This document shows positions 8,698 through 22,158 of a stretch of 64,000 bases of DNA, one piece after another. The translations under genes were made by a program, and so were the position numbers. Within the stretch, counting starts at the first letter, position 1; each line of letters begins with the position of its first letter. The stretch comes from Cellulomonas fengjieae. GTDB taxonomy: Bacteria > Actinomycetota > Actinomycetes > Actinomycetales > Cellulomonadaceae. Where the stretch lies: the NCBI RefSeq assembly GCF_018388465.1, contig NZ_CP074404.1, forward strand, positions 868,001-932,000, written 5' to 3'. The notes under the pieces are model-generated. The model was not told the DNA's origin, did no database searches, and saw nothing but the letters and a program-made list of their open reading frames with translations.

Positions 8698-11034
8698 TCA
8701 GCGGGTCGGCGCGGAGGCGTCGTCGCTGGCGGGCTGCCCGTCGCGGGCGTCGGCAGCGGCGTCCTCGACGTCCGTCGCCGGGGCCGCCTCGGCGGCCGCG
8801 TCGCTCGGGGCCGTGTCGCTGGAGACCTCGTCGCTCGAGACCGCGTCGCTGGAGACCGCGTCGTTCGAGACCTCGCCGGCGGGGGCGTCGTCGGACGGCG
8901 ACAGACCGGTCTTCTCCTCGGCGGGAGCCGCCTGGACCGGGATGGCCGCCGACACGGGAGCCGGACGGGACTTGGTCGGCCGGGACGCCGGGCGGGCGGG
9001 CTTGGCCGCGGCGGCACCCGACGGGCCCGACGTGCTGGACCCGCCCGACGTGCTGGCCGCGCCCGACGTGTTCGACGTGCTCGACGTGCCCGACGTGCCC
9101 GACGTGCCCGACGGAGCGTCCGTGCCCTGGTCCTTGTCCTTGCCCGTGACCGGCGCGGCCTTCTGCTCCTGCTGGAAGGCCGCCTCGGCACGGGAGGCCC
9201 GCTCGAGCGTCGCGCGGTCGGGGTTGTGGCCGAGCAGGTTGCGCAGCTCGTCGAGGTACGACGTGATCGACTCGCGCTGCCGGTTGAGGTCCTCGACCTG
9301 ACGGGTCGCCGTCGTGCGCTCGCGCTCCGACTCGATCATCGAGTCGGAGATCTGCTTCTCGGCGTGCTCCCGGGCCTCGGCGACCACGCGGTCGGCGTTC
9401 CGGCGCGCGTTCGACAGCAGCTCCTTGGCGTGCTGCTCGGCGTCGGTGCGGACCTTGTCCGCCTGGGCCAGCGCCTTGGCCACGCGCTGCTCGGCCTCGG
9501 CGGCGTGCGCCTCGGCATCCCGCACCAGGCGCTCGGTCTCGGCACGCGCGGTCTCGTGCCGGCTGGCGTCCTCGCGCTCCGCCGCCTCTCGGCGGGAGGC
9601 GATGGTCAGCTCGGCCTCGGCCAGCTGCTGCTCGGCCGACCGGACCAGCTCGTCCGCGCGGGTCTTGGCGGACGTGGTCAGCTCGGCCGCTGCTCGGCGG
9701 GCCTCCGTCGTGACCCGCTCCACCTCGAGTCGGGTGCGCTCGCGCAGCTCGGCGGTCTCGCGGTCGGTGGCGGACCGCAGCTCGCCCGTCTCGCGCTCCG
9801 TGACCTCCCGCAGCTCGGCCGCCTCGCGCGCCGTGACGTCGCGCAGGTGGGTGGTCTCGTGGGCGGCGCGCTCGCGCAGCTCGGTCGTCTCCCGCTCGGC
9901 CTGCGCGCGCAGGTCGGCGGCGTAGCGCTCGGCCTCGCCCCGCAGGCTGACGACGACGCGCTCGGCGTCCGCCCGCTGCGCCGCGAGCTCGTCGGAGGTC
10001 GTGGAGCGCAGCTCGCCGGTCTCCCGCTCGGCCTGCGCGCGGACGAAGGCGGCGTACTGCTCGGCCTCGGCGCGCAGCGCGGCCACCTCGGCCGCCACCC
10101 GCTGCTGCAGCGCGGCGGCGTCCCGCTCGGCGGAGGCGCGGACCCCGTCCGCGTACTCCTGCGCCTGCACGCGCAGGGATGTGACCTCCTCGGCGGCCTC
10201 CTGACGGGCCAGGCTGACCTCGATGGCCGCGTCGCTGCGCTGCTGGGCCACGTAGCGGTCGACCTCGATGCGCGCGGCGGCCAGCTCGGCCTCGACCCGC
10301 TGGCGCAGCTCGGTGGTGTCCCTGTCGGCGCTCTGACGCAGGTCCTGCGCGTACCGCTCGGCGTCCTCGCGCTGGGCGGTCGTCTCCGCCTCGGAGCGCG
10401 CCCGCAGCTCGCTCGCCGTGCGCTCCGTCGCGATGCGCAGCTGCGTCGCCTCGTGCTCGACGCTGGCCCGCAACGTGCCGAGCTCGCGCTCGAGCGAGCT
10501 GCGCCGCTCGCTCTCCTCGGTCGTGATCGCGCTCTGGATCCGGGCGGCCTCGCGCTCGGCGGAACCGACCAGCTCCTCCGCACGACGCTGCGCGGCGAGC
10601 AGGGTGCTCTCGGCCTCCGCGGCGGCAGACGTCTTGACCTCGTCGGCCTCGCGCCGGGCGGTCGCGACGAGCTCGGCGACCTCGTTCTCGGCGCGCGCCC
10701 GCAGCTGGCCGGAGGCGAGCTTGGCACGGGCGAGGGCGTCCGCCGCCTGCGAGTTCGCCTGCGTCACGACATCCGACGACTGCTCCTCGGCCGACCGCAG
10801 GAGCTGCTCGATGCGCGAGCCCAGGCCCGAGTACGTCGGCCGCTCCGCCTCGCGCAGCTGCCGGTGCGCCTCGGACAGCTCCCCGGCCACCTGCATGGCC
10901 CGACCGTCGAGCGACTCCACCTGGGCGCGCGCGTCCGCGAGCGCCTTCTCCAACGCGGTGAGCCGGGCATCGACGGCCTCCCGCTCGTAGCCACGGAAGT
11001 TCACGACGGGGAAGGGCGGGCGAGCATCGGGCAC
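8698..11034 (-). CDS. Long coiled-coil protein, FilP/Scy-like cytoskeletal candidate
   Basis: This 778-residue protein starts with a short DivIVA-like segment (VVNFRGYEREAVDARLTALE, residues 11-30) and a proline break near 66. Residues 72-467 form 36 consecutive 11-residue repeats without interruption, most with R or L at position 8. Residues 468-625 continue as less regular coiled coil. A tail rich in S, T, G, A and D runs from about 640 to the end, with a SGTSGTSG tract and an SSDxVSSD tract. Streptomyces FilP and Scy share the N-terminal segment and hendecad coiled coils and organise polar growth; Scy repeats are 51-mers that mix heptads with hendecads. A role in polarity or division is inference. 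Confidence 0.8.
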   Translation of the reverse strand: MPDARPPFPVVNFRGYEREAVDARLTALEKALADARAQVESLDGRAMQVAGELSEAHRQLREAERPTYSGLGSRIEQLLRSAEEQSSDVVTQANSQAADALARAKLASGQLRARAENEVAELVATARREADEVKTSAAAEAESTLLAAQRRAEELVGSAEREAARIQSAITTEESERRSSLERELGTLRASVEHEATQLRIATERTASELRARSEAETTAQREDAERYAQDLRQSADRDTTELRQRVEAELAAARIEVDRYVAQQRSDAAIEVSLARQEAAEEVTSLRVQAQEYADGVRASAERDAAALQQRVAAEVAALRAEAEQYAAFVRAQAERETGELRSTTSDELAAQRADAERVVVSLRGEAERYAADLRAQAERETTELRERAAHETTHLRDVTAREAAELREVTERETGELRSATDRETAELRERTRLEVERVTTEARRAAAELTTSAKTRADELVRSAEQQLAEAELTIASRREAAEREDASRHETARAETERLVRDAEAHAAEAEQRVAKALAQADKVRTDAEQHAKELLSNARRNADRVVAEAREHAEKQISDSMIESERERTTATRQVEDLNRQRESITSYLDELRNLLGHNPDRATLERASRAEAAFQQEQKAAPVTGKDKDQGTDAPSGTSGTSGTSSTSNTSGAASTSGGSSTSGPSGAAAAKPARPASRPTKSRPAPVSAAIPVQAAPAEEKTGLSPSDDAPAGEVSNDAVSSDAVSSDEVSSDTAPSDAAAEAAPATDVEDAAADARDGQPASDDASAPTR
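9026..9112. repeat. 9-bp CCCGACGTG repeat tract
   Basis: On the plus strand, variants of CCCGACGTG recur many times in this stretch, with three exact tandem copies near 9089-9112. On the coding minus strand they encode the SGTSGTSGTSST-type tail of the coiled-coil protein. The tract length is a multiple of three, so copy-number change would keep the frame. Confidence 0.7.
9634..10821 (-). repeat. 36 tandem hendecads (11-residue coiled-coil repeats)
   Basis: Residues 72-467 of the coiled-coil protein divide exactly into 36 units of 11 residues (33 bases), for example ERYAADLRAQA, ERETTELRERA and AREAAELREVT. A tyrosine recurs at residues 228, 261, 294 and 327, which is every 33 residues, then again at 371. 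This indicates a higher-order unit of three hendecads (99 bases) and growth by internal duplication. Confidence 0.85.
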
Positions 11035-11253
11035 GAGCAGTCCTCCTGGGCACCGTGGCTCCGCGCGGAGCTGCCTCGGTCGAGGCGCTCGTCAACTGCC
11101 GGAACCCGCTGGTCAGGATACCGGTCTTCACCCGCTGGCGGACGCGACGCCACCGCCGCAGGCACACGACGGCCGATCCGTCCAGTCGAGCCCGGTTCGG
11201 CCGTCACAGGCGCGCGGCCTATCCTGATGCCTCTCTTCCTTGGAGGATTCTGC

Positions 11254-12765
11254 GTGCTCAAGCGACTGATGATCGCTGCGATCGGCATCGTCGGACTGGT
11301 CGTCGTGTGCCTCGGTATCGCATCGGCGACGGTGTGGCGGGCCGACGACGTCCTGGTGGCGACCACCTCGGGGGGTCCGCACACCCTCGTGACGGACCCC
11401 GGCGTCCTCGAGCTCGGGGGTGACCCCGTCACGGTCAAGGTCACGGTTCCGGACGACGGCAAGGTCGTGCTCGCGATCGGGCGGGACACCGACGTGGCCG
11501 GCTGGGTGGGCACCGACGAGCACGGCCGGGTGACCGGCCTGTCGGGGTGGCACACCCTCGAGGTCGAGGAGGTTGCCGGCCCGGAGCCGACACCGGCGCC
11601 GACCGACGCCGCGGCGCCCGCCGACGGTGCGAGCCCCGCACCGGCCGAGGGCGCCACGGACGCACCCGCGACGGTGGCCGACCCGTCCGGGTCGGACCTG
11701 TGGGTCGCCGAGGAGACCGGCACCGGTTCCGCCGAGCTGGTGTGGCCCGCTCAGGAGGGCCGCTGGAGCCTGCTCGCCGTCAGCACCGGGGAGTCCGCGC
11801 CCACCCTCTCGCTCGCGTGGCCCCGCGTGGTCACGACGCCGTGGCTGTGGCCGTGCGTCGCGGTCGGTGCCCTGCTGATGCTGGTCGCGGCGTGGCTGAT
11901 GCTGCGCGACGTGCGCCGCCGCCGCGCCGGGCTCGACGACGAGACCTGGCACCCCGTGAGCACGGGGGCCGTCCCCGTGGTGACCGTCGGCGACGGCAAC
12001 GAGATCCCCGTGCTCACCCGTCGGGAGCTGCGTGAGGCCGCGCAGGCCCGTGCGGCCCGCCCGCGCACCGGCTCGGTGCCGAAGGTGACGGCGCGCACCG
12101 GCTCCGTGCCGGTGGTGGCGGCACCGAAGAACCCGACCGCCGACGCACCCGCGACGACCTCGGCGGGCGCGGCCGCGGTCACCCAGGCCACGGTCGCGAC
12201 CAGCCGCCGGTCGCTGCGACCGCCGACGGGCGCGATCCCCGTCGTGCCGCAGAAGTCTGCGACGGACCGACCCGCGCCCGGCCCCGGCTGGACGCCGACC
12301 GCCGCGCCCGGGGGCGACCGCACGTCGGCCGACGCGACAGCTGGGCGGCCCACGTCGGCTCCGGTCGCGCCGACGACATCGGGCGGCCCCGGACCTGCGC
12401 GCCCGACCGCGGATGCCCCGCCGCACGGCCGCCCGTCCTGGGTGGCCGGCACGTCGGCGCCGGCGACCCCGGTCGGAGCACCCGTCACGGGTCCCAACCG
12501 TCCGGCGGACCGTCCGGTGGACCGTCCGGCCGGGTGGACGGCGGTCCCGCCGCCTCCCGGTGCCCGCGTCCGCCCCGGTTCCCCGGACGATCCCGGCGCC
12601 GCGCACGCAGGTCGGCCCGCCTGGGCCAGGACGGACGCCGGTCAGGCCGACGAGCCCGGGACCGCAGGTTCTCGCGCCGACGCCTGGCGTCGCGCCTGGG
12701 GCCTGCCGGCCACCGACCCCACCCCCACCACCCAGCGCGACGACCACGAGGAGGAGAACCGATGA
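11254..12765 (+). CDS. Two-helix membrane protein with long proline/alanine-rich cytoplasmic tail
   Basis: This 503-residue protein starts at GTG 11254, six bases after GGAGGA. It has a transmembrane helix at about 5-26, an external domain to about 195 with a disordered P/A/T linker at 109-145, and a second helix at 196-218 followed by RDVRRRR. The tail of almost 300 residues is low-complexity and carries four copies of the motif TG-[AS]-[VI]-P-x-V at about 237, 272, 282 and 325. The next gene, a lipoprotein, starts within its stop codon, so the two are probably a functional pair at the envelope. I do not recognise a named family. Confidence 0.8.
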   Translation: MLKRLMIAAIGIVGLVVVCLGIASATVWRADDVLVATTSGGPHTLVTDPGVLELGGDPVTVKVTVPDDGKVVLAIGRDTDVAGWVGTDEHGRVTGLSGWHTLEVEEVAGPEPTPAPTDAAAPADGASPAPAEGATDAPATVADPSGSDLWVAEETGTGSAELVWPAQEGRWSLLAVSTGESAPTLSLAWPRVVTTPWLWPCVAVGALLMLVAAWLMLRDVRRRRAGLDDETWHPVSTGAVPVVTVGDGNEIPVLTRRELREAAQARAARPRTGSVPKVTARTGSVPVVAAPKNPTADAPATTSAGAAAVTQATVATSRRSLRPPTGAIPVVPQKSATDRPAPGPGWTPTAAPGGDRTSADATAGRPTSAPVAPTTSGGPGPARPTADAPPHGRPSWVAGTSAPATPVGAPVTGPNRPADRPVDRPAGWTAVPPPPGARVRPGSPDDPGAAHAGRPAWARTDAGQADEPGTAGSRADAWRRAWGLPATDPTPTTQRDDHEEENR

Positions 12766-13769
12766 CGCGCACACCGCGCCCCACCCGCGTGCTCGCCGCG
12801 GTCGGCAGCGTGCTCGTGCTCGGCCTCTCCGCGTGCAGCGCCCCGCTGCCGCAGGCCCAGCCCGACCCCGTCCCGGCCGTCGCACCGGCGGCCACGACCG
12901 TCTCCCAGACCCAGACGCTCCTCGGTGACGTGGGGGAGGTGCTGACCACCGCGGACACCGCGCTCGACGCGGCCCAGCTGACGCCGCGGGTCGAGGGACC
13001 CGCACTGGCCGTCCGGACCGCCGAGTACGTGCGCGCGACCGCGACGGCGGGCGCCAAGCTGCCGACGGCGCTGCCCACGGACGAGCAGGCGCTGATCGTG
13101 CCGCAGACCGACACGTGGCCGCGCACCCAGCTGGTCGTCACCAAGCAGCCCGACGACCTGCAGGCACCGCGCATCCTCGTCATGCAGCAGACGGCCCCGC
13201 GCGAGCCGTACCGGCTGTGGGGCTGGGGCCGGATGGGTGCCGGCATCCAGATGCCGGCGACGGCGGCCGCGGAGACGGGCAGCCCTGCGCTCGCACCCGA
13301 CGCGACCGGCCTGCTGATGACGCCGACCGAAGCGCTCCAGCAGTACGCCGACGTCCTCGCCAACGGTGACGCCTCGACGTTCGCGGCGAGCTTCGAGCCC
13401 GACACGTTCCGCACCAGCATCGAGGCCGCCCGGGCAGCGACGGCGTCGGGGGTCCAGGCCGCCGGCTCGGCGACCGAGACGTACACGCCCGACGCCGCGC
13501 CCGTGGTCAGCCTCGGCACCGTGGACGGCGGTGCGATCGTCGTCGGACAGCTCACCACGGTGTCCACCGTGACGCTGACGGTCGCAGGTGGGACGATCCC
13601 CATCGCCGACCCGTTCTACGCGGCGCTCACCGGCAAGCAGAGCGCCGGCAGCAACTTCGTCCGGACGTTCACCGACGTGCTCGTCATGTACGTGCCTCCA
13701 GCGGACAGCGGTGCCAAGGTGCAGCTGCTCGCCGCGGAGCACGCCGTGACGGGCGCGACCGCCGAGTGA
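12762..13769 (+). CDS. Putative lipoprotein
   Basis: This 335-residue protein has a lipoprotein signal peptide: RPTRVLAAVGSVLVLGLSAC, with the lipid-modified cysteine at 25. The mature part has no motif I can name. It contains LWGWGRMGAGIQMP and a second half (DATGLLMTPTEALQQYADVLANGD...) that reads like a small cystatin or NTF2-type fold, which is inference. The ATG at 12762 overlaps the preceding stop, and GAGGAG lies about 6 bases upstream. Because its partner spans the membrane, the two may work together on the outer face. Confidence 0.82.
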   Translation: MTRTPRPTRVLAAVGSVLVLGLSACSAPLPQAQPDPVPAVAPAATTVSQTQTLLGDVGEVLTTADTALDAAQLTPRVEGPALAVRTAEYVRATATAGAKLPTALPTDEQALIVPQTDTWPRTQLVVTKQPDDLQAPRILVMQQTAPREPYRLWGWGRMGAGIQMPATAAAETGSPALAPDATGLLMTPTEALQQYADVLANGDASTFAASFEPDTFRTSIEAARAATASGVQAAGSATETYTPDAAPVVSLGTVDGGAIVVGQLTTVSTVTLTVAGGTIPIADPFYAALTGKQSAGSNFVRTFTDVLVMYVPPADSGAKVQLLAAEHAVTGATAE

Positions 13770-13831
13770 TCGCCCACCGACCCGCACCCTGACCCGCCCA
13801 CCCGGCACCGGCCACGAAGGAAGATCGACGC

Positions 13832-14770
13832 ATGTCGCAGCCCACCGGACCTCGCCCGCCCCTCGACGTGCGAGGTGCCGTCGACCTGTCGATGCTGAAC
13901 CGCCCCGCGACGCCGGCGCCCGGTAGTCCGGGTGGGCTGCCCGCACCGGGCGCCTACGTGGTGGACGTCGACACGCAGTCGTTCCCCGACCTCGTGCAGA
14001 GCTCGACGCAGCACCCCGTGGTCGTGGTCCTGTGGGCGCCGCGCAGCGAGGTGAGCGCGACGGTCGCCGCGGACCTGGCGGCGCTCGCCGACGAGGACGC
14101 CGGCCGCTGGCAGCTGGCCCGCATCGACGCCGAGGCCAACCCCCAGATCGCGCAGGCCTTCCAGGCGCAGGGCGTGCCGACGGTCGTCGCCGTCATCGCG
14201 GGTCAGCCGCTGCCCCTGTTCCAGGGTGCCTACCCCCGGGACCAGGTGCGAGCGGTGCTCGACCAGGTGCTCGCGGCCTCGGAGGCCAACGGCGTCACCG
14301 GGCGCGCGACGCCCAGCACGGGGGCACCGCAGGACGAGGTCGAGCCGGAGCCCGAGCTCCCGCCCCTGCACCAGGAGGCGTACGACGCGATCGAGCGCGA
14401 CGACCTCGCCGCGGCGACGGCCGCCTACGAGCAGGCGCTCAAGGAGAACCCTCGTGACACGCTCGCCCGTGCCGGCCTCGCGCAGGTCGGGCTGCTCGAG
14501 CGCACGCGCGACGCCGACCTGCAGAGCGCCCGTGCGGCCGCTGCGGCGGACCCGTCCGACGTGGACGCGCAGCTGGCCGTCGCCGACCTCGACATCCTCG
14601 GCGGCAAGGTCGAGGACGCGTTCGCGCGGCTGGTGGACGTCCTGCGCACGACCTTCGGACCGGACCGCGAGCGGGTGCGCGTGCGCCTCGTCGACCTGTT
14701 CGAGGTCATCGGTGGCGAGGACCCCCGGGTGATCGCGGCCCGACGTGCCATGGCGAGCGCCCTGTACTGA
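13832..14770 (+). CDS. Thioredoxin-fold/TPR protein, YbbN (CnoX)-like
   Basis: This 312-residue protein combines an N-terminal thioredoxin fold (residues 40-150: FPDLVQSSTQHPVVVVLWAP...RIDAEANPQIAQAFQAQGVPTVVAVIAGQ, with the cis-proline VPT) and C-terminal TPR-like helices (residues 170-310). This is the YbbN/CnoX layout, a holdase that protects proteins under oxidative stress. The redox motif is missing: the position of CxxC reads WAPRSEV, so it cannot act as an oxidoreductase. GAAGGAAGA lies about 8 bases before the ATG. It is the last gene before the rrn operon. Confidence 0.9.
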   Translation: MSQPTGPRPPLDVRGAVDLSMLNRPATPAPGSPGGLPAPGAYVVDVDTQSFPDLVQSSTQHPVVVVLWAPRSEVSATVAADLAALADEDAGRWQLARIDAEANPQIAQAFQAQGVPTVVAVIAGQPLPLFQGAYPRDQVRAVLDQVLAASEANGVTGRATPSTGAPQDEVEPEPELPPLHQEAYDAIERDDLAAATAAYEQALKENPRDTLARAGLAQVGLLERTRDADLQSARAAAAADPSDVDAQLAVADLDILGGKVEDAFARLVDVLRTTFGPDRERVRVRLVDLFEVIGGEDPRVIAARRAMASALY

Positions 14771-14919
14771 CCCGCGGGCCTGGGCCCGGCACCCGCCGCG
14801 AGGCCGCGGCGGCACGTCGCGCCGGGCAGGCGCGCGCGGGCGACAGCGGGGGCCGTCAGGCGCGTTCGTGCAGGTCAGGGGCGCCGGGGACCACGTGACC
14901 CGCGTCACCGCTCACGGAT
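14771..14919. other. Gap between ybbN-like gene and rrn promoter P1
   Basis: The gene-free stretch between 14771 and the 16S start is about 670 bases. This first part is GC-rich with no T-tract terminator and no clear gene. The remainder holds two rrn promoters and the transcribed leader, listed separately. Confidence 0.5.
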
Positions 14920-14949
14920 TTGCCACCTGGCGCGGGCGCTGCGTAATGT
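14920..14949 (+). promoter_or_regulatory. rrn promoter P1
   Basis: TTGCCA (14920-14925) and TAATGT (14944-14949) are separated by 18 bases, a credible sigma-A promoter about 500 bases before the 16S gene. Confidence 0.55.
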
Positions 14950-15122
14950 TCTCGATGTCGCCCCGGCAGGGAGGAACGGACACAGCGGATCACACCGCGT
15001 GGCTGGTCCCCCGGGAAGACTCCTCGGACACGTCGACCGGCGGCAACATCGCCGGTCTGAGGTAGTGTCCGGGACGCGGAACGCAGGTTCCAGCCCAGTT
15101 GGATCGCCTCTCACCAGGGGAT

Positions 15123-15151
15123 TTGACGAGGCGGGGCCGCTCCGCTAAGTT
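15123..15151 (+). promoter_or_regulatory. rrn promoter P2
   Basis: TTGACG (15123-15128) and TAAGTT (15146-15151) are separated by 17 bases, the best sigma-A match upstream of the rRNA genes. Transcription would begin near 15158 and give a leader of about 285 bases. Confidence 0.7.
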
Positions 15152-15443
15152 AGAGCAGTTGCCTCCGGACAGGTTGAGAAACCGAGATGGATGCGCGTCT
15201 GTTCCTTGAGAACTCAACAGTGTGCCAAATAGTCGATGCCATATGGCTCGCTATCTGAGGGTGTGTCCGCTCGTTTGGGTGGGTGTGTCTGATGGTGGTG
15301 GGTCTTGGTTGAGATAGATGTCCGTTCTTTCACCTCCGTGGGAGGCGGCATCAAAATTCAGCCGAATCTGAACGGTCCTTATCGGGACCATTTCGTTTGT
15401 CGGTTGCTCTGCTGCTTTCGGGTGGCGGGGTGCCATGTAGACA
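15152..15443 (+). promoter_or_regulatory. rrn leader with boxA-like element and pre-16S processing arm
   Basis: TTGAGAACT at 15206-15214 recurs before the 23S (17363-17371) and 5S (20588-20596) genes, as expected for boxA-like antitermination or processing signals. GATGCCATATGGCTC at 15235-15249 can pair imperfectly with GAGCATCTGGCATC at 16970-16983 just after the 16S gene, the arrangement of an RNase III processing stem. Confidence 0.55.
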
Positions 15444-20528
<5,085 letters not shown>

Positions 20529-20603
20529 CCATTCATTGCGTGTACGCGTCCACTGTGCGGTTCCCGAGGTACGAACGGGAATCCCGTTTGAGAACTCGAT
20601 AGC
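20529..20603 (+). other. 23S-5S spacer with pre-23S processing arm
   Basis: CGCGTCCACTGTGC at 20545-20558 is the exact reverse complement of 17372-17385, so the two arms bracket the 23S gene in a 14-bp stem, an RNase III substrate. A boxA-like TTGAGAACT follows at 20588-20596. Confidence 0.75.
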
Positions 20604-20720
20604 GTTACGGCGGTCATAGCGAAGGGGAAACGCCCGGTCCCATTCCGAACCCGGAAGCTAAGCCCTTCAGCGCCGATGGTACTGCACTCGCCAGGGTGTG
20701 GGAGAGTAGGACGCCGCCGG
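20604..20720 (+). rRNA. rrf: 5S ribosomal RNA
   Basis: GTTACGGCGGTCATAGCGAA opens the gene, with CCCGGTCCCATTCCGAACCC inside and AGTAGGACGCCGCCGGAC closing it. The 5' and 3' ends pair (GGCGG with CCGCC), giving about 117 bases, normal for actinobacteria. Confidence 0.96.
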
Positions 20721-20728
20721 ACATCATT

Positions 20729-20768
20729 CAGAAAGAGCCATCCCTTCGGGGGTGGCTCTTTCTGTTTT
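20729..20768 (+). terminator. rrn operon terminator
   Basis: CAGAAAGAGCCA (20729-20740) pairs perfectly with TGGCTCTTTCTG (20753-20764) around a TCCCTTCGGGGG loop, and TTTT follows. This is a strong intrinsic terminator right after 5S. Confidence 0.9.
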
Positions 20769-20928
20769 CCGGGGTTGTCGACTGACTCCGCGGGTGGCCT
20801 TCTGGTGCGCGTTCGGGCGCGGTCGCGCCGCGTGGGCGGCCGCCGGTGGCGTCAATTGCGTGGCACGAGAGACCGCGGTGGCGTTAGCGTGGCCGGATTC
20901 TCGAGTCGGCTCGGAGGAGGTGGGACCC

Positions 20929-20982
20929 ATGGACGCAGTCTCCGTGGTGTGCGCTCCCGTGCAGGTCGCACGACTGGGCTAG
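20929..20982 (+). CDS. Possible 17-residue leader peptide
   Basis: An ATG at 20929 follows GGAGGAGG by about 8 bases, one of the best ribosome sites in the window, and encodes MDAVSVVCAPVQVARLG before TAG. It ends 46 bases upstream of the patatin gene. It may be a translated leader; no run of one amino acid or obvious attenuator hairpin supports a specific mechanism. The rest of the 260 bases between the rrn terminator and the patatin gene shows nothing else. Confidence 0.35.
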   Translation: MDAVSVVCAPVQVARLG

Positions 20983-21028
20983 TCGCCCGCGGGAGCGCCG
21001 CCGAGGCACTCGCGAAAGGCAGCTCACC

Positions 21029-22018
21029 ATGAACGTCTCATCTTCTTCCTCAGAGTCGTCCGGACAGGCGACGGACTCTGCTCCCCGTCGGCGGGAGCCT
21101 GACGTCGACGCCACGCGCCGCGTACCCCCGGCCGGTGCTCGGGCTCTGGTGCTCGGCGGGGGTGGCTCGACGGGTCACGCGTGGCTGATCGGCGTGTTGA
21201 CCGGGTTCGTCGAAACCGGGCTGGATGTGAGCGCCGCCGACCTGACGATCGGTACGTCGGCGGGGGCGACCGCCGCCGCCCAGCTGGCCGGCGCCACTGC
21301 TACCGAGCTATACGGCGCGGCCCTGGCGGCGCCCCCTGCGCAAGCTCCCAGTACGGCCGGGCGCGACCAGGGACGCGCTGCGCGTGGGCGGGTGGTGGAC
21401 CACCTCGAGCGGTTCCGCGCACTCGTCGCCGCATCGGCGGACGCGGCAGACATGCGCCGCCGGATGGGTGCGGCGGCGCTCGAGAGGGTGGCGGCATCGG
21501 ACGGCTCCTGGCAGGCCCGGTGGCGCGCGACGGTCGCCGCACGCCTGCCTGACGCACGCTGGCCGCAACGTCCCGTGGTGCTGACGGCGGTCGACGCGCA
21601 CAGCGGTGAGCCCGTCGTGTTCGACCGGCACAGCGGCGTCGACCTGGTCGATGCCGTGGCCGCCAGCACTGCCGGTGGCGGCTATCCCTACGAGATCGGC
21701 GGCCGGTACTACATCGACGGCGGGTACCGGTCCAATGCCGAGAACGCCGACCTGGCGGCCGGGTTCGCGCGCGTGCTGGTGCTGTCACCGCTGGGCGGCA
21801 GGTCGCTGTACCCGGCGGAGTGGGGCACGCGGCTCACCGCGCAGGTCGACCGGCTCCGGGCCTGGGGGAGCCGGGTGGTGACGATCGCCCCGGGCGCTGC
21901 CTCCGAGCACCTGTTCGGCGCGGACGCGATGGATCTGTCGTTGCGTCCGGCTGCTGCCCGGGCCGGTTACGAGGACGGCAGGAGGCAAGCCGAGCAGATC
22001 GCCGACGTCTGGGGCTGA
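21029..22018 (+). CDS. Patatin-like phospholipase
   Basis: This 329-residue patatin-family lipid acyl hydrolase has the glycine-rich oxyanion loop VLGGGGSTGHAWLIG, the serine nucleophile S77 in GTSAGAT (GxSxG) and the catalytic aspartate D230 in YYIDGGYRSN, so the Ser-Asp dyad is complete. It resembles the bacterial RssA-like group. The first 35 residues are polar and disordered (MNVSSSSSESSGQ) and not a signal peptide. AAAGG lies 12 bases before the ATG. It converges on glgB across a strong bidirectional hairpin. Confidence 0.9.
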   Translation: MNVSSSSSESSGQATDSAPRRREPDVDATRRVPPAGARALVLGGGGSTGHAWLIGVLTGFVETGLDVSAADLTIGTSAGATAAAQLAGATATELYGAALAAPPAQAPSTAGRDQGRAARGRVVDHLERFRALVAASADAADMRRRMGAAALERVAASDGSWQARWRATVAARLPDARWPQRPVVLTAVDAHSGEPVVFDRHSGVDLVDAVAASTAGGGYPYEIGGRYYIDGGYRSNAENADLAAGFARVLVLSPLGGRSLYPAEWGTRLTAQVDRLRAWGSRVVTIAPGAASEHLFGADAMDLSLRPAAARAGYEDGRRQAEQIADVWG

Positions 22019-22104
22019 GCTCGGCAGGACGCCCTGCGCCGCCGCCGTGCACCTCGGGGCAGCGGCGGTGACGGCGTCGTCAGGACGGCGCCTCGGGGAG
22101 ACGC

Positions 22105-22134
22105 GGAAGCCCGCACCGACCGGTGCGGGCTTCC
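22105..22134. terminator. Bidirectional terminator hairpin
   Basis: GGAAGCCCGCACC pairs perfectly with GGTGCGGGCTTCC around GACC, a 13-bp stem between the convergent patatin and glgB genes. There is no long T-run on either side. Confidence 0.7.
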
Positions 22135-22158
22135 GTGCGTCCTACCGTGCCGTCGAGG

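Noticed and set aside
9076..9112. A CRISPR-like array in the CCCGACGTG tract.
   Set aside because: The units are nine bases with no spacers and lie inside a coding sequence.
7724..11167. Very long open frames overlapping the coiled-coil gene and its neighbours, including an 1147-codon minus frame and a 1576-codon plus frame.
   Set aside because: They have R/A/G-rich composition without domains and are shadows of the real genes, which have ribosome sites, domains and normal codon use. Only the 3' part of the plus frame, from 11254, is a gene.
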